Shown in pieces: positions 27,372 through 36,308 of a stretch of 64,000 nucleotides of DNA. Position 1 is the first letter of the stretch. Every line of letters starts with the position of its first letter. Under the pieces are notes generated by a model that was not told the DNA's origin, did no database searches, and saw only the letters and a program-made list of their open reading frames with translations. The stretch comes from Salinispora arenicola. Its GTDB lineage: Bacteria > Actinomycetota > Actinomycetes > Mycobacteriales > Micromonosporaceae. The DNA is taken from contig NZ_VFOL01000001.1 in assembly GCF_006716065.1 (NCBI RefSeq), positions 5,518,001-5,582,000 of the forward strand, read 5' to 3'. Position numbers and translations under genes: made by a program.

Positions 27372-30365
27372 TCAGGCGCGTGCCTTCTCCCGCATCTCGA
27401 AGGTCTCGATCACGTCGCCGACCTGGACGTTGTTGTAGCCACCCAGGGTCAGACCACACTCGAAGCCCTCGCGTACCTCGGTCGCGTCGTCCTTGAACCG
27501 CTTGAGCGAGCCGATGGTGAGGTTGTCCGCCACCACCGCACCGTCGCGCAGCAGCCGGGCCTTGGCGTTGCGCCGGATGAGGCCCGACCGGACGATGCAG
27601 CCGGAGATGTTGCCGACCTTGGACGAACGGAACACCTCGCGGACCTCCGCGGTGCCCAGCTCGACCTCCTCGTACTCCGGCTTGAGCAGGCCCTTGAGCG
27701 CTGCCTCGATCTCCTCGATGGCCTGGTAGATGACGGTGTAGTACCGAATCTCCACGCCCTCGCGGTCGGCCATCTCGCGGACCTTGTTCGCGGCCCGGAC
27801 GTTGAAGCCGATGATCGTGACCGCCTCCGACGAGGCGCTCGCGAGCATGACGTCGCTCTCGGTGATCGAACCGACGCCCCGGTGGATGATCCGCAGCTGG
27901 ACCTCCTCGGGGATGTCGAGGTTGAACAGGGCGTCCTCGAGCGCCTCCACAGAACCGGAGACGTCGCCCTTGAGCACCAGGTTGAGCGAGGTCTTCTCGC
28001 CCGCCTTGAGCTGCTCCATGAGCGTTTCGAGGGTGGCCCGGCCACGGGAGTTGGCGAACGCCGCCGCCCGCCGCCGCGCCTGCCGCTGCTCGGCGATCTG
28101 CCGCACGGTGCGGTCGTCCTCAGCGGCCAGGAACGTGTCGCCCGCGCCCGGGACCGCGGTCAGACCCAGCACCAGTACCGGACGGGACGGGCCCGCCTCG
28201 GCGACCTGGTTGCCGTTCTCGTCGAGCATCGCCCGGACCCGACCATGCGCCCCACCGGCGACGATCGAGTCGCCCGCCCGCAGGGTGCCCTTCTGCACCA
28301 GCACCGTCGCCACCGCGCCCCGGCCCTTGTCCAGGTGGGCCTCGATCGCCACACCCTGCGCCGGCCCGTCCGTCGGAGCGGTCAGCTCCAGCGACGCGTC
28401 CGCGGTCAGTAGCACGGCCTCGAGCAGGCTCTCGATGCCGGTACCCGGCTTGGCAGCCACGTTGACGAACATCGTGTCGCCGCCGTACTCCTCGGCGACC
28501 AGTCCGTACTCGGTCAGCTGCTGACGGACCTTGTCCGGGTTGGCCTCCGGCTTGTCGATCTTGTTGACCGCCACCACGATCGGCACCTCGGCCGCCTTGG
28601 CGTGGTTCAACGCCTCGATCGTCTGCGGCATCACCCCGTCGTCGGCCGCGACGACCAGGATCACGATGTCGGTGACCTGAGCGCCTCGGGCACGCATGGC
28701 GGTGAACGCCTCGTGACCGGGAGTGTCGATGAAGGTGATCGCCCGGTCCTCGCCGTCGTGCGGGACGTGGACCTGGTAGGCACCGATGTGCTGGGTGATG
28801 CCACCCGCCTCACCGGCCACGACGTTCGCCTTACGGATCGCGTCCAACAGCTTCGTCTTACCGTGGTCGACGTGACCCATGACGGTCACCACCGGCGGCC
28901 GGCTGACCAGCCGGTCCTCCGCCACCTCGGCGTCCAGGTCGATGTTGAACTGCGCGAGCAGCTCGCGGTCCTCGTCCTCCGGGCTGACGATCTGGACGGC
29001 GAAGCCCAGGTGCTCACCCAGCAGCAGCAGGGTGTCGTCGGAGCAGGACTGGGTCGCGGTCACCATCTCGCCCAGGTTGAACATCTCCTGGACCAAAGAA
29101 CCCGGATTGGCATTGATCTTGTCGGCGAAGTCCGACAGAGAGGCGCCCCGGGACAGCCGGACGACCTGGCCCTGCCCACGGGGTGCGCCCGAGGACATGG
29201 TCGGCGCGGACAGGTTGTCGAACTCCTGTCTGCGCTGCTTCTTCGACTTGCGGCCACGGGTCGGCCGGCCACCTGGACGCCCGAAGGCACCTGCGGCGCC
29301 GCCACCGCGACCACGGCCACCGCCACCGGGACGGCCGCCGCCACCGGGGCCGCCGCGGAACCCACCGCCGCCGCCACCGGGGCCGCCGCGGAACCCACCA
29401 CCGCCGCCGCCACCGCCACCGCCGGGGCCGCCGCGGTAACCACCGCCACCGCCACCGCCGCCACCGCCGCGGTATCCGCCACCGCCACCGCCGCCACCCG
29501 GGCGACCGGCGCCCGAGCCTGGGCGACCGGAACCGGGACCGCCGGGGCGGCCGGGCCGCTGGCTCGGCATGGACGCCGGGCTCGGCCGCGGCGGCATGGA
29601 CGCGGGGCTGGGCCGCGGCGGCATCGACGCCGGACTCGGCCGCGGACCACCCGCGCCGGCAGCCGGCGGACGTTGCTGGCCACCCTGAATGCCAAACGGG
29701 TTGTTACCGGCGCCACGCGCCGGCGGACGACCACCGGGCCGGGGGCCGGGCCCCGGAGCAGGCGCACCGGAGCGTCCGGCGGCCGGGGAACCGGGCCGGG
29801 GCGGCATCGTGCCGGGGCCGGGGCGGGGACCCGGGCGCGGACCACCCTCGGTGGGCGGCTCCCGCCGGACGTTCTCCCGCTGCTGCTGCCGGGCAGCCTG
29901 TGCGGCCTTGACCGCGGCCTCCTGCTCGGCCTTCAGCGCGGCGGCACGCGCCTCGGCGGCCGCCACCTCGATGTCGTGGGCGCTCGCCGGCTTGGTGACC
30001 GGCGTCGCGGACTGCGGCGGACCCGGCACCGGCCCCTTGGGCTTCGGGCCGGGAGTCGGGACACCTTGCCGCCGCGGCGGCATGGGTTTTGCCGACACGC
30101 GGGGTCCACCCGGGGGTGGCGCCGGAGTCGGGGTCCGGGGAGGGGTTGGGGTCGGGGTCGGCGGGGCAACCGCCGGCGGGGCGGCCGGCGCTGGCGAGCC
30201 GGCGTTGTTGACGAACGCGTTACGCAGCCGTCGGGCGACCGGCGCCTCAACGGTGCTGGACGCGGACTTCACGAACTCGCCCATCTCCTTGAGCTTGGCG
30301 AGAACGGTCTTGCTTTCGACCCCGAGCTCCTTCGCGAGCTCGTGTACGCGGGCCTTGCCTGCCAC
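27372..30365 (-). CDS. infB: Translation initiation factor IF-2
   Basis: 997 residues from the GTG at 30365 ([16 protein letters not shown]), with GAGGAG upstream. The N-terminal IF2N helix is followed by a Pro/Ala stretch, a charged helix ([14 protein letters not shown]), and a low-complexity part with long glycine runs at about residues 290-360. The GTPase starts near residue 497: GHVDHGKT (G1), DTPGHEAF (G3), NKIDK (G4), and then the beta-barrel and C1/C2 domains ending FEMREKARA. It delivers fMet-tRNA to the 30S subunit. Confidence 0.97.
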   Translation of the reverse strand: MAGKARVHELAKELGVESKTVLAKLKEMGEFVKSASSTVEAPVARRLRNAFVNNAGSPAPAAPPAVAPPTPTPTPPRTPTPAPPPGGPRVSAKPMPPRRQGVPTPGPKPKGPVPGPPQSATPVTKPASAHDIEVAAAEARAAALKAEQEAAVKAAQAARQQQRENVRREPPTEGGPRPGPRPGPGTMPPRPGSPAAGRSGAPAPGPGPRPGGRPPARGAGNNPFGIQGGQQRPPAAGAGGPRPSPASMPPRPSPASMPPRPSPASMPSQRPGRPGGPGSGRPGSGAGRPGGGGGGGGYRGGGGGGGGGGYRGGPGGGGGGGGGGFRGGPGGGGGGFRGGPGGGGRPGGGGRGRGGGAAGAFGRPGGRPTRGRKSKKQRRQEFDNLSAPTMSSGAPRGQGQVVRLSRGASLSDFADKINANPGSLVQEMFNLGEMVTATQSCSDDTLLLLGEHLGFAVQIVSPEDEDRELLAQFNIDLDAEVAEDRLVSRPPVVTVMGHVDHGKTKLLDAIRKANVVAGEAGGITQHIGAYQVHVPHDGEDRAITFIDTPGHEAFTAMRARGAQVTDIVILVVAADDGVMPQTIEALNHAKAAEVPIVVAVNKIDKPEANPDKVRQQLTEYGLVAEEYGGDTMFVNVAAKPGTGIESLLEAVLLTADASLELTAPTDGPAQGVAIEAHLDKGRGAVATVLVQKGTLRAGDSIVAGGAHGRVRAMLDENGNQVAEAGPSRPVLVLGLTAVPGAGDTFLAAEDDRTVRQIAEQRQARRRAAAFANSRGRATLETLMEQLKAGEKTSLNLVLKGDVSGSVEALEDALFNLDIPEEVQLRIIHRGVGSITESDVMLASASSEAVTIIGFNVRAANKVREMADREGVEIRYYTVIYQAIEEIEAALKGLLKPEYEEVELGTAEVREVFRSSKVGNISGCIVRSGLIRRNAKARLLRDGAVVADNLTIGSLKRFKDDATEVREGFECGLTLGGYNNVQVGDVIETFEMREKARA
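29566..29646 (-). repeat. Three 27-bp tandem repeats inside infB
   Basis: Copies at 29566-29592, 29593-29619 and 29620-29646, with a few substitutions each. They are in frame and encode repeats of the nonapeptide RPSPASMPP in the linker of IF-2. Next to them (about 29290-29515) are the poly-glycine codons. Both are likely expansion-prone. Confidence 0.85.
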
Positions 30366-30380
30366 TGCACTCCTCACTCC

Positions 30381-30412
30381 GAGGTCGTGCGGGCAGCACC
30401 CGCAGCGACCTC
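30381..30412 (-). promoter_or_regulatory. Hairpin in the ylxR-infB spacer
   Basis: GAGGTCG (30381-30387) pairs with CGACCTC (30406-30412), and CGGG (30390-30393) with CCCG (30399-30402). It ends 16 bases before the infB GTG, so it may influence infB translation or act as a weak ylxR terminator. Confidence 0.4.
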
Positions 30413-30458
30413 ACTCGTGCACTTGAAGCCTGGTCATTTCTGCGACTTCATCGTGTGC

Positions 30459-30791
30459 TCATGTCGGTCGTCCTACCTTGCTAGCGACCCGCGTCCGGTC
30501 GGGTTGACCGGACGTCGTGGTTGGCGCATCGAGATGCTTCGCGAGCTCACCGTGGTCAGGGACCCCGGTGACGCGCAGCGCTCGCCCGAAGGCGCGGCGC
30601 CGCACCGCCTGCGCGAAGCAGGCCGGGTCCGGGTGCACGTGTGCCCCCCGACCCGGCAGCCTGCGGGTCGGATCGGGACGAAGGCTGTGACCAGCCCCGT
30701 CACCCACCGCGACAATCCGCAGCAGTTCCCTGGCCGGCGCCCGAGACCGGCAGCCCACACAGGTGCGCTCCGGCAGCGCGCGTCGTACCAC
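30459..30791 (-). CDS. ylxR: YlxR (DUF448) RNA-binding protein
   Basis: 110 residues with the family signature PERTCVGCRSRAPARELLRIV and the basic RGAHVHPDPACFAQAVRRRAFGRAL helix. YlxR proteins bind RNA and are encoded between nusA and infB in most Gram-positives, as here. The gene follows nusA by 16 bases, and the C-terminal 20 residues are a polar extension. Confidence 0.92.
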   Translation of the reverse strand: MVRRALPERTCVGCRSRAPARELLRIVAVGDGAGHSLRPDPTRRLPGRGAHVHPDPACFAQAVRRRAFGRALRVTGVPDHGELAKHLDAPTTTSGQPDRTRVASKVGRPT

Positions 30792-30806
30792 TGAGAAAGT
30801 CTACCC

Positions 30807-31850
30807 CTAGCCCCCGGAGATCGCGCGGCCCGGCTCCGGGACGTGATCGCCATCGGCGCCGCCGGCCGGGCGGGCCGGTTCGACGTCGGAGCGGATGTCG
30901 ATCCGCCAACCGGTCAACCGAGCAGCAAGCCGGGCATTCTGCCCCTCCCGGCCGATAGCCAGTGAAAGCTGGAAATCCGGCACCGTCACCCGGGCGGTAC
31001 GGGAGGCCAGGTCGACCACGTCGACCCGGAGGGCCTTGGCCGGCGAGAGCGCGTTGCCGACGAAGGTCGCCGGATCCTCCGACCAGTCGATGATATCGAT
31101 CTTCTCACCGTGCAGCTCGCTCATCACCGCCCGCACCCGCTGGCCCATCGGCCCGATGCAGGCGCCCTTGGCGTTCACCCCCGCCGCGGTGGAGCGGACG
31201 GCGATCTTCGTGCGGTGACCCGCCTCCCGGGCGATCGCGGTGATCTCCACCGTGCCATCGGCGATCTCCGGCACCTCGAGGGCGAAGAGCTTCTTCACCA
31301 GCGCCGGGTGCGAACGGGACAGCGTGACCTGCGGACCGCGTACGCCCTTGGCCACGTGCACCACGACGCAACGGACCCGCTCGCCGTGCGCGTACTGCTC
31401 ACCGGGCACCTGCTCCGACTGGGGCAGCACACCCTCCAGCTTGCCGAGGTCCACGCTGACGATGCCCTTCTCGGCACGCGCCTCGTGCGCCTGGACCACC
31501 CCCGTCACGAGGTCCCCGTCCCGGCCCACGTACTCGCCGAAGTGCACCTCGTCGGTGGCCTCCCGCAGCCGCTGAAGGATCACCTGCTTGGCGGTCATGG
31601 CCGCGATCCGACCGAAGTCGTGCGGGGTGTCGTCCCACTCCCGCACCACACCTCCGTCGGCATCCATCTCCTGGGCGTACACCAGGGCCACACCGGTCTT
31701 ACGGTCGATCTCCACCCGTGCATGCGGCTGGGCACCCTCGGTGTGCCGGTATGCCGTCAGCAGCGCGGTCTCGATCGCCGCGAGGATCGTGTCGAACGGG
31801 ATCTCCCGCTCACGCTCCAGTGCGCGCAGCGCCGCGAGGTCGATGTTCAC
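30807..31850 (-). CDS. nusA: Transcription termination/antitermination protein NusA
   Basis: 347 residues, the short actinobacterial form without the C-terminal acidic repeats. N-terminal domain [21 protein letters not shown]1 domain around residues 110-175 ([26 protein letters not shown]), and two KH domains ([39 protein letters not shown]). It binds RNA polymerase and controls pausing and termination. The start overlaps the rimP stop by four bases. Confidence 0.96.
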   Translation of the reverse strand: MNIDLAALRALEREREIPFDTILAAIETALLTAYRHTEGAQPHARVEIDRKTGVALVYAQEMDADGGVVREWDDTPHDFGRIAAMTAKQVILQRLREATDEVHFGEYVGRDGDLVTGVVQAHEARAEKGIVSVDLGKLEGVLPQSEQVPGEQYAHGERVRCVVVHVAKGVRGPQVTLSRSHPALVKKLFALEVPEIADGTVEITAIAREAGHRTKIAVRSTAAGVNAKGACIGPMGQRVRAVMSELHGEKIDIIDWSEDPATFVGNALSPAKALRVDVVDLASRTARVTVPDFQLSLAIGREGQNARLAARLTGWRIDIRSDVEPARPAGGADGDHVPEPGRAISGG

Positions 31851-32506
31851 CTCTCCTCGTCCTCCACATCATCATCGTCGAAATCGCCGGCTTCGTCGGT
31901 GCCATCGAACGCGTCCGGCTCGCCGGGTCGGGTGAACTCGACCTGCACCCGACCCGGGCCCAACTCGGCATGGCGCCACTCCGTCCGACCGGCGTCGGTC
32001 TCCACCACCACCCGCTCGTCGTCCGCCTCGACCACCCGGCCAGTGACCTGACGGTCGACAGCTTCCGGCCCACCACGTACGGTGAACCGCACCAGGCGTC
32101 CGGTGTTGCGCCGCCAGTGCCGGGGAAGGGTGAGCGGGCGGGCTACACCCGGCGAGCTGACCTCGAGCTGGTATTCCCCGGCGACAATGTCCCCGCCCAC
32201 CTCCTCGGCCGCGTCCAACGCGGCGGAGACGGCCCGGGAGACGTCCGCGACGGCGTCCAGGTCGACGCCACCGTCGGCGTCGACGATCACCTGCACCACG
32301 TGGCGCCGGCCCGCCCGGGAGACGGACAGGTCCTCCAGGTCGTATCCGGCTCCCTGGACGACCGGTTCGACGACCTGGTGCAGCCGGGCCCGCCGAGTGG
32401 CGAGGTCACCACCGCGACCGACGCGGTCGGTGCCGCGCTGGCCACCCGTGCGCCGCGGTCGCCCTGTCGGCCCGGTGGGCTTGGCAGCCCGGCCACGCTG
32501 GGTCAC
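31847..32506 (-). CDS. rimP: Ribosome maturation factor RimP
   Basis: 219 residues from the GTG at 32506. The first 40 residues are a basic extension. The core starts with [35 protein letters not shown] is the diagnostic motif, followed by an Sm-like domain. An acidic tail ([15 protein letters not shown]) closes the protein. RimP assists 30S assembly. It is the first gene of the rimP-nusA-ylxR-infB unit, so the promoter should lie in 32507-32680. Confidence 0.92.
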   Translation of the reverse strand: MTQRGRAAKPTGPTGRPRRTGGQRGTDRVGRGGDLATRRARLHQVVEPVVQGAGYDLEDLSVSRAGRRHVVQVIVDADGGVDLDAVADVSRAVSAALDAAEEVGGDIVAGEYQLEVSSPGVARPLTLPRHWRRNTGRLVRFTVRGGPEAVDRQVTGRVVEADDERVVVETDAGRTEWRHAELGPGRVQVEFTRPGEPDAFDGTDEAGDFDDDDVEDEER

Positions 32507-32680
32507 TTGCGCCCCTATCTGCTGTTGACGGCGCCCCGTCGGTCGCCATAGCCACACGCCACCGGGGCGGACGCACCGGTGGTTGCGCAGAGCGTAACGC
32601 GCCGCCCGCCGGTGGGACGGGCCGGCGCACCGACTCCGGTGCCCCCGGGGGTGACCCATCATGGTGTTGACTGGACGGTG

Positions 32681-33184
32681 ATGGACAGAGCGACACGGCA
32701 GAACACGACACTGACCAGGGCAAAGGGGCATTCCCGACGAAAAGCCCTCCGGCTGGGCGCCCTCCTGACGCTCGGGGGTGCCGTGACACCACTCGTCGGC
32801 TGTGACCCGTTCGACCGGGACCCGGCCCCACCCGACCCACTCGCACCGATGATCGACGAGGCACTCGCGCTCGCGGCGGCCTATCGAGATGCCGCCGCCG
32901 CACACCCCACACTGGCCGACCAACTGACGCCGATCACCGAAGCGCATGCCGCCCATGCGGCGGAGCTGGCCCGGCTCACCGAGACAGCCCCACCATCGGC
33001 CACCCCGACTCCCAGCACCACCCTCACCCTCGACCCTGACGCGGCGCTCACGGGACTGCGCGAACGCGAGCAAGCAGCCAGTGAGACGGCCTTCCAGGCC
33101 TGCCTGGCCGCGCCGGCCGAGCGGGCCGCACTGCTCGCCTCCATCGCCGCCGCCCGGGCCAGCCACCTGGAGGCGCTACGGTGA
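32681..33184 (+). CDS. Tat-type lipoprotein, partner of the ferritin-like gene
   Basis: 167 residues from the ATG at 32681. The N-terminus has a twin-arginine motif SRRKALRLG followed by a hydrophobic stretch and a lipobox LVGC at about residue 40, so it is probably exported folded and lipidated. The mature part is an alanine-rich helical bundle ([20 protein letters not shown]). It overlaps the next gene (GTGA). A lipoprotein plus DUF4439 gene just upstream of rimP is a familiar actinobacterial arrangement. The function is unknown. Confidence 0.75.
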   Translation: MDRATRQNTTLTRAKGHSRRKALRLGALLTLGGAVTPLVGCDPFDRDPAPPDPLAPMIDEALALAAAYRDAAAAHPTLADQLTPITEAHAAHAAELARLTETAPPSATPTPSTTLTLDPDAALTGLREREQAASETAFQACLAAPAERAALLASIAAARASHLEALR

Positions 33185-33630
33185 GCCCAGCGACCCCCGG
33201 CGCCGGTCCAGCCGCTGCCCACACGGCGGCCCTGACCGCCGAATACGCCGCCATCTGGGCCTACGGCCCGATCGGGGTACGCCTCACCGGCCCCGCCCGA
33301 CAAGCGGCCCACGACGCCGAGGCGGCGCACCGGCGACGGCGGGACGACCTCGTGCTGCACCTCAGCGGCGCCGGTGGCGACCTACCGGCCGACCAGGCCG
33401 GTTACACGCTGCCGTTCCCGGTCACCGACCAGTCGAGTGCCCTCCGGCTCGCCGTCGAGATCGAGGACCGCACAGCGGGATTCTGGCGAGCGGCAGTGGC
33501 CGCCACCAGCGGCGCCGAACGGGAACGCGCGCTCGCGGCGCTGGTCGACTGCGCGATACGGGCCACCCGCTGGCGGCGGACCGCGGGAACCACCCCACTG
33601 ACCGTGCCCTTTCCCGGACGGGACGCCTGA
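33181..33630 (+). CDS. DUF4439 ferritin-like domain protein
   Basis: 149 residues beginning with GTG, overlapping the stop of the lipoprotein gene. The four-helix pattern (LTAEYAAIWAYGPIG, AAHDAEAAHRRRRDDLVLHL, ALRLAVEIEDRTAGFWRAAV, ALAALVDCAIRATRW) is the DUF4439 ferritin-like fold. Glutamate and histidine residues suited to a di-metal site (EYAA, EAAHRRRRD, EIEDR) are present in part. Iron binding has not been shown for the family as far as I know. Confidence 0.78.
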   Translation: MSPATPGAGPAAAHTAALTAEYAAIWAYGPIGVRLTGPARQAAHDAEAAHRRRRDDLVLHLSGAGGDLPADQAGYTLPFPVTDQSSALRLAVEIEDRTAGFWRAAVAATSGAERERALAALVDCAIRATRWRRTAGTTPLTVPFPGRDA

Positions 33631-33687
33631 ACCCGTGCTCCTCCTGGCCGGTACCAGTCCGGGCCCAGAACCGGCAGACTGTCATCC

Positions 33688-34212
33688 ATGTCCGTACTGG
33701 GATCCCTCACCCGTCGAGTCGGTCACCATCGCTGGTTCAGTGCCGGCGCCCGGCTACTCGTCCCCGCCGACCGCGCAGTCGGACGGCTCACTCGAGGACG
33801 GGTGGTCGCCCTGGGACTCCTCCCATCACTGGTCATCACCACCACCGGCCGGCGCTCCGGCAAACCCCGCAGCAACCCGCTGCTGTACGTGCCGGACGGG
33901 GACGCGTACGTGGTGATCGGGTCGAACTGGGGGCAGGCCCACCAACCGTCCTGGGCGTTGAACCTGCTCGCCACCCCCAGCGCCGAGGTCGACATCAAGG
34001 GGCGCCGGATCCCGGTACGCGCCGACCCGGCCGATGGTGCCGAGCGGGACCGACTCTGGCAGTTGCTGGTGACCGAGTGGCCGGCCTACCAAACCTACGT
34101 ACAGCGGTCCGGTGGTCGCGACATCCGCATCTTCCGGCTGGTGCCCGCCGCCAGGCCGCCCGCCGCCCCGCAACCACCGAACGACCCCACCGACGACGAA
34201 CACCGCGGTTAA
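33688..34212 (+). CDS. F420-type nitroreductase family protein (DUF385)
   Basis: 174 residues of the Ddn/DUF385 split-barrel family, deazaflavin-dependent reductases typical of actinobacteria. Visible are the core LVITTTGRRSGKPRSNPLLYVPDGDAYVVIGSNWG, then HQPSWALNLLATPSAEVDIKGR and the C-terminal FRLVPA strand. The substrate is unknown. The last codons and the TAA stop lie inside the first unit of a degenerate 37-bp tandem repeat, suggesting the 3' end was remodelled by it. Confidence 0.88.
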   Translation: MSVLGSLTRRVGHHRWFSAGARLLVPADRAVGRLTRGRVVALGLLPSLVITTTGRRSGKPRSNPLLYVPDGDAYVVIGSNWGQAHQPSWALNLLATPSAEVDIKGRRIPVRADPADGAERDRLWQLLVTEWPAYQTYVQRSGGRDIRIFRLVPAARPPAAPQPPNDPTDDEHRG

Positions 34213-34340
34213 CCCGAACGGCTTCGGCGACGACAGACACGACGGTCGACACCGAACGACGACAGACACCACGGTCGACCCGAACAAGCCCGCCGACAAC
34301 GAACAGCACCGTCGACCCGAACAAGCCCGCCGACAACGAA
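34201..34340 (+). repeat. Degenerate 37-bp tandem repeat, four units
   Basis: Units at 34201-34237, 34238-34266 (shortened to 29 bases), 34267-34303 and 34304-34340. The last two differ at two of 37 positions; the first is clearly related but diverged. Each begins CACC(A/G)CGGT or similar and ends GACAACGAA or GACAGA. A partial fifth begins at 34341. The period is not a multiple of three, so the array is not coding. Confidence 0.8.
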
Positions 34341-34432
34341 CATCATGGTCGGGGTCGGCCGGCACCCGCTGCCCCACCCCGGGTCGACCGGGGCACGACG
34401 GCATCCGGGCGCTGGACGGGCAGCTGCCCTGC

Positions 34433-35146
34433 CTACAGCCCGCCCTGAAGGCCGATCAGCGCGCCGATGGCATAGGTCGCGACGGCGGCCAGGCCCCCCA
34501 ACAGAAGCTGACGCAGGCCCGACGACCACCAGCGCCGGCTGGTGAACCGGGCAACGATCGCGCCGGCCAGGAAGAGACCCAGGCCACCGGTGCCGAGCGC
34601 CAGCCAGAGGCTGGTGCTGCCGATCAGGTAGGGCAGCAGGGGCACCAGGGCGCCGACGGAGAAGCACACGAACGACGAGACCGCCGCCGCCCACGGGCTC
34701 GGCTGATCGTCCGGGTCGACGCCCAGTTCCTCCTGGACGTGCACCCGCAGGGCCTCCTCGGGGTTACGGCGAACCGCGTCGGCGACCTGCGTCGCGAGTT
34801 CCCGGGGCAGACCACGGGCCACCCAGGCGTCGGCCAGTTCACGCGCCTCAGCCTCGGGGTGCCGCTCCAACTCCCGCCGTTCCTTGGCCACCTCCGCGGC
34901 GACCTGTTCGTTGGCCGACCGGACGCTGGTGTACTCCCCCAGCCCCATGGAGATCGCACCGGCGACCAGGCCGGCAGTGCCGGTGAGGACCACTGCGCGG
35001 GGCGACACCCCACCACCGCCGACGCCCGCGATCAGGGCGATGTTGGTGACCAGTCCGTCCATCGCGCCGAACACGGCCGGCCGCAACCAGCCTCCGGAGA
35101 CGTCCGCGTGGTGCGCCTCCCGTAGCGCCGCCGGGGCCTCGGTCAC
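34433..35146 (-). CDS. VIT1/CCC1 family transporter
   Basis: 237 residues of the vacuolar iron transporter family. [20 protein letters not shown] and [23 protein letters not shown] are the first two transmembrane helices. A cytoplasmic helix follows ([25 protein letters not shown]), which carries the metal-binding glutamates in this family, and then three C-terminal helices. Members move Fe2+ or Mn2+ with proton exchange. Its start overlaps the map stop by four bases, indicating coupled expression with map. Confidence 0.9.
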   Translation of the reverse strand: MTEAPAALREAHHADVSGGWLRPAVFGAMDGLVTNIALIAGVGGGGVSPRAVVLTGTAGLVAGAISMGLGEYTSVRSANEQVAAEVAKERRELERHPEAEARELADAWVARGLPRELATQVADAVRRNPEEALRVHVQEELGVDPDDQPSPWAAAVSSFVCFSVGALVPLLPYLIGSTSLWLALGTGGLGLFLAGAIVARFTSRRWWSSGLRQLLLGGLAAVATYAIGALIGLQGGL

Positions 35147-36000
35147 GGCAGGGTCAGGATCTCGTGGCCGTCGTCGGTCACGACGACAGTGTGCTCAAAC
35201 TGGGCGGTCCACTTGCGGTCCTTGGTCACCACGGTCCAACCGTCGTCCCACATGTCGTACTGGTAGGTGCCGAGGGTGATCATCGGCTCGATGGTGAACG
35301 TCATGCCCGGCTCCATCACGTCGGTGGGCCGAGGGCTGTCGTAGTGCGGCACGTAGAGCCCGCTGTGGAAGGACTCACCGATGCCGTGGCCGGTGAAGTC
35401 GCGCACCACACCGTAGCCGAAGCGCTTCGCGTACGACTCGATCACCCGACCGATCACGTTGATCTGCCGACCGGGGGCGACCGCCCGGATGCCGCGCATC
35501 GTCGCCTTGTGGGTCCGCTCGACCAGTAACCGGGCCTCCTCGCTCACCTCACCCACGCAGAAGGTGGCGTCGGTGTCGCCGTGCACCCCGTTGAGGTAGG
35601 CGGTCACGTCGACGTTGATGATGTCGCCGTCCTGGAGCACCGTCGAGTCGGGGATGCCGTGGCAGATCACCTCGTTCAGGCTGGTGCAGCAGGACTTGGG
35701 AAAACCCTTGTAACCCAGCGTCGACGGGTAGGCGCCGTGGTCGCAGAGGAACTCGTGCACCACCTTGTCGATCTCGTCGGTGGACACACCCGGCTTGCAG
35801 TGCTCGCCCGCGAGCTGGATGGCCCGCGCTGCCAGCCGCCCGGCGACCCGCATCCGGTCGATCGTCTCCGGAGTCTGCACGTGTGAGCCGCGCCACTGCT
35901 TGGGCTGCTTCTTGCCCACGTACTCGGGTCGGGGAATGTGGGCGGGCACCTGCCGCCAGGGGGAGAGCGTGCCTGGGGTCAACGGCGCACGGACGGTCAT
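35143..36000 (-). CDS. map: Methionine aminopeptidase type I
   Basis: 285 residues with an N-terminal extension of about 40 residues compared with E. coli Map ([25 protein letters not shown], a feature of actinobacterial MapB). Metal ligands are Asp in [20 protein letters not shown], His in [13 protein letters not shown], Glu in TFTIEPMI and Glu in QFEHTVVV. It removes initiator methionine. It belongs to the conserved ispG-to-rimP neighbourhood and shares a transcript with the VIT1 gene. Confidence 0.95.
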   Translation of the reverse strand: MTVRAPLTPGTLSPWRQVPAHIPRPEYVGKKQPKQWRGSHVQTPETIDRMRVAGRLAARAIQLAGEHCKPGVSTDEIDKVVHEFLCDHGAYPSTLGYKGFPKSCCTSLNEVICHGIPDSTVLQDGDIINVDVTAYLNGVHGDTDATFCVGEVSEEARLLVERTHKATMRGIRAVAPGRQINVIGRVIESYAKRFGYGVVRDFTGHGIGESFHSGLYVPHYDSPRPTDVMEPGMTFTIEPMITLGTYQYDMWDDGWTVVTKDRKWTAQFEHTVVVTDDGHEILTLP

Positions 36001-36157
36001 GACGCAAGCCTATCGCCGCGATCCCGGGCGCCGCCCTGCGCCCATCGTCCGCTCAATCGCGACGGGCCATCACGTACGCCCCTGAAATGGTTTGCCCCGC
36101 CGCCGGCCCGGCCGCATTCTGGCTGCAGTGACCGGGCCCGATCCGGACGGGCCAGCA

Positions 36158-36179
36158 CCGGGCGCTCGGCAACGCCCGG
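36158..36179 (-). repeat. 7-bp hairpin upstream of map
   Basis: CCGGGCG (36158-36164) and CGCCCGG (36173-36179) with an eight-base loop, just beyond the larger palindrome at 36183-36253. Confidence 0.35.
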
Positions 36180-36182
36180 CCC

Positions 36183-36253
36183 GCGGCGGCGCGGGGACCG
36201 ACCTCTCTCTCCCGGCGGTGATCCGCCGTACCCGACGGGCCCCGCGCCGCCGC
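36183..36253 (-). terminator. Nested 14-bp palindrome between the c-di-GMP gene and map
   Basis: GCGGCGGCGCGGGG (36183-36196) pairs perfectly with CCCCGCGCCGCCGC (36240-36253). Inside, CGGCGG (36213-36218) pairs with CCGCCG (36223-36228). The 308-base gap 36001-36308 contains no gene. This structure is the likely end of the c-di-GMP transcript, with the map promoter downstream of it. Confidence 0.6.
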
Positions 36254-36308
36254 TCTCCCGCGGCGGCAACGGCCGCCCGGCGGGGGCTGGTCAACGGGGA
36301 CACCCCGA

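Noticed and set aside
29290..29646. CRISPR-like or tandem repeats in infB
   Set aside because: These are in-frame protein repeats without spacers.
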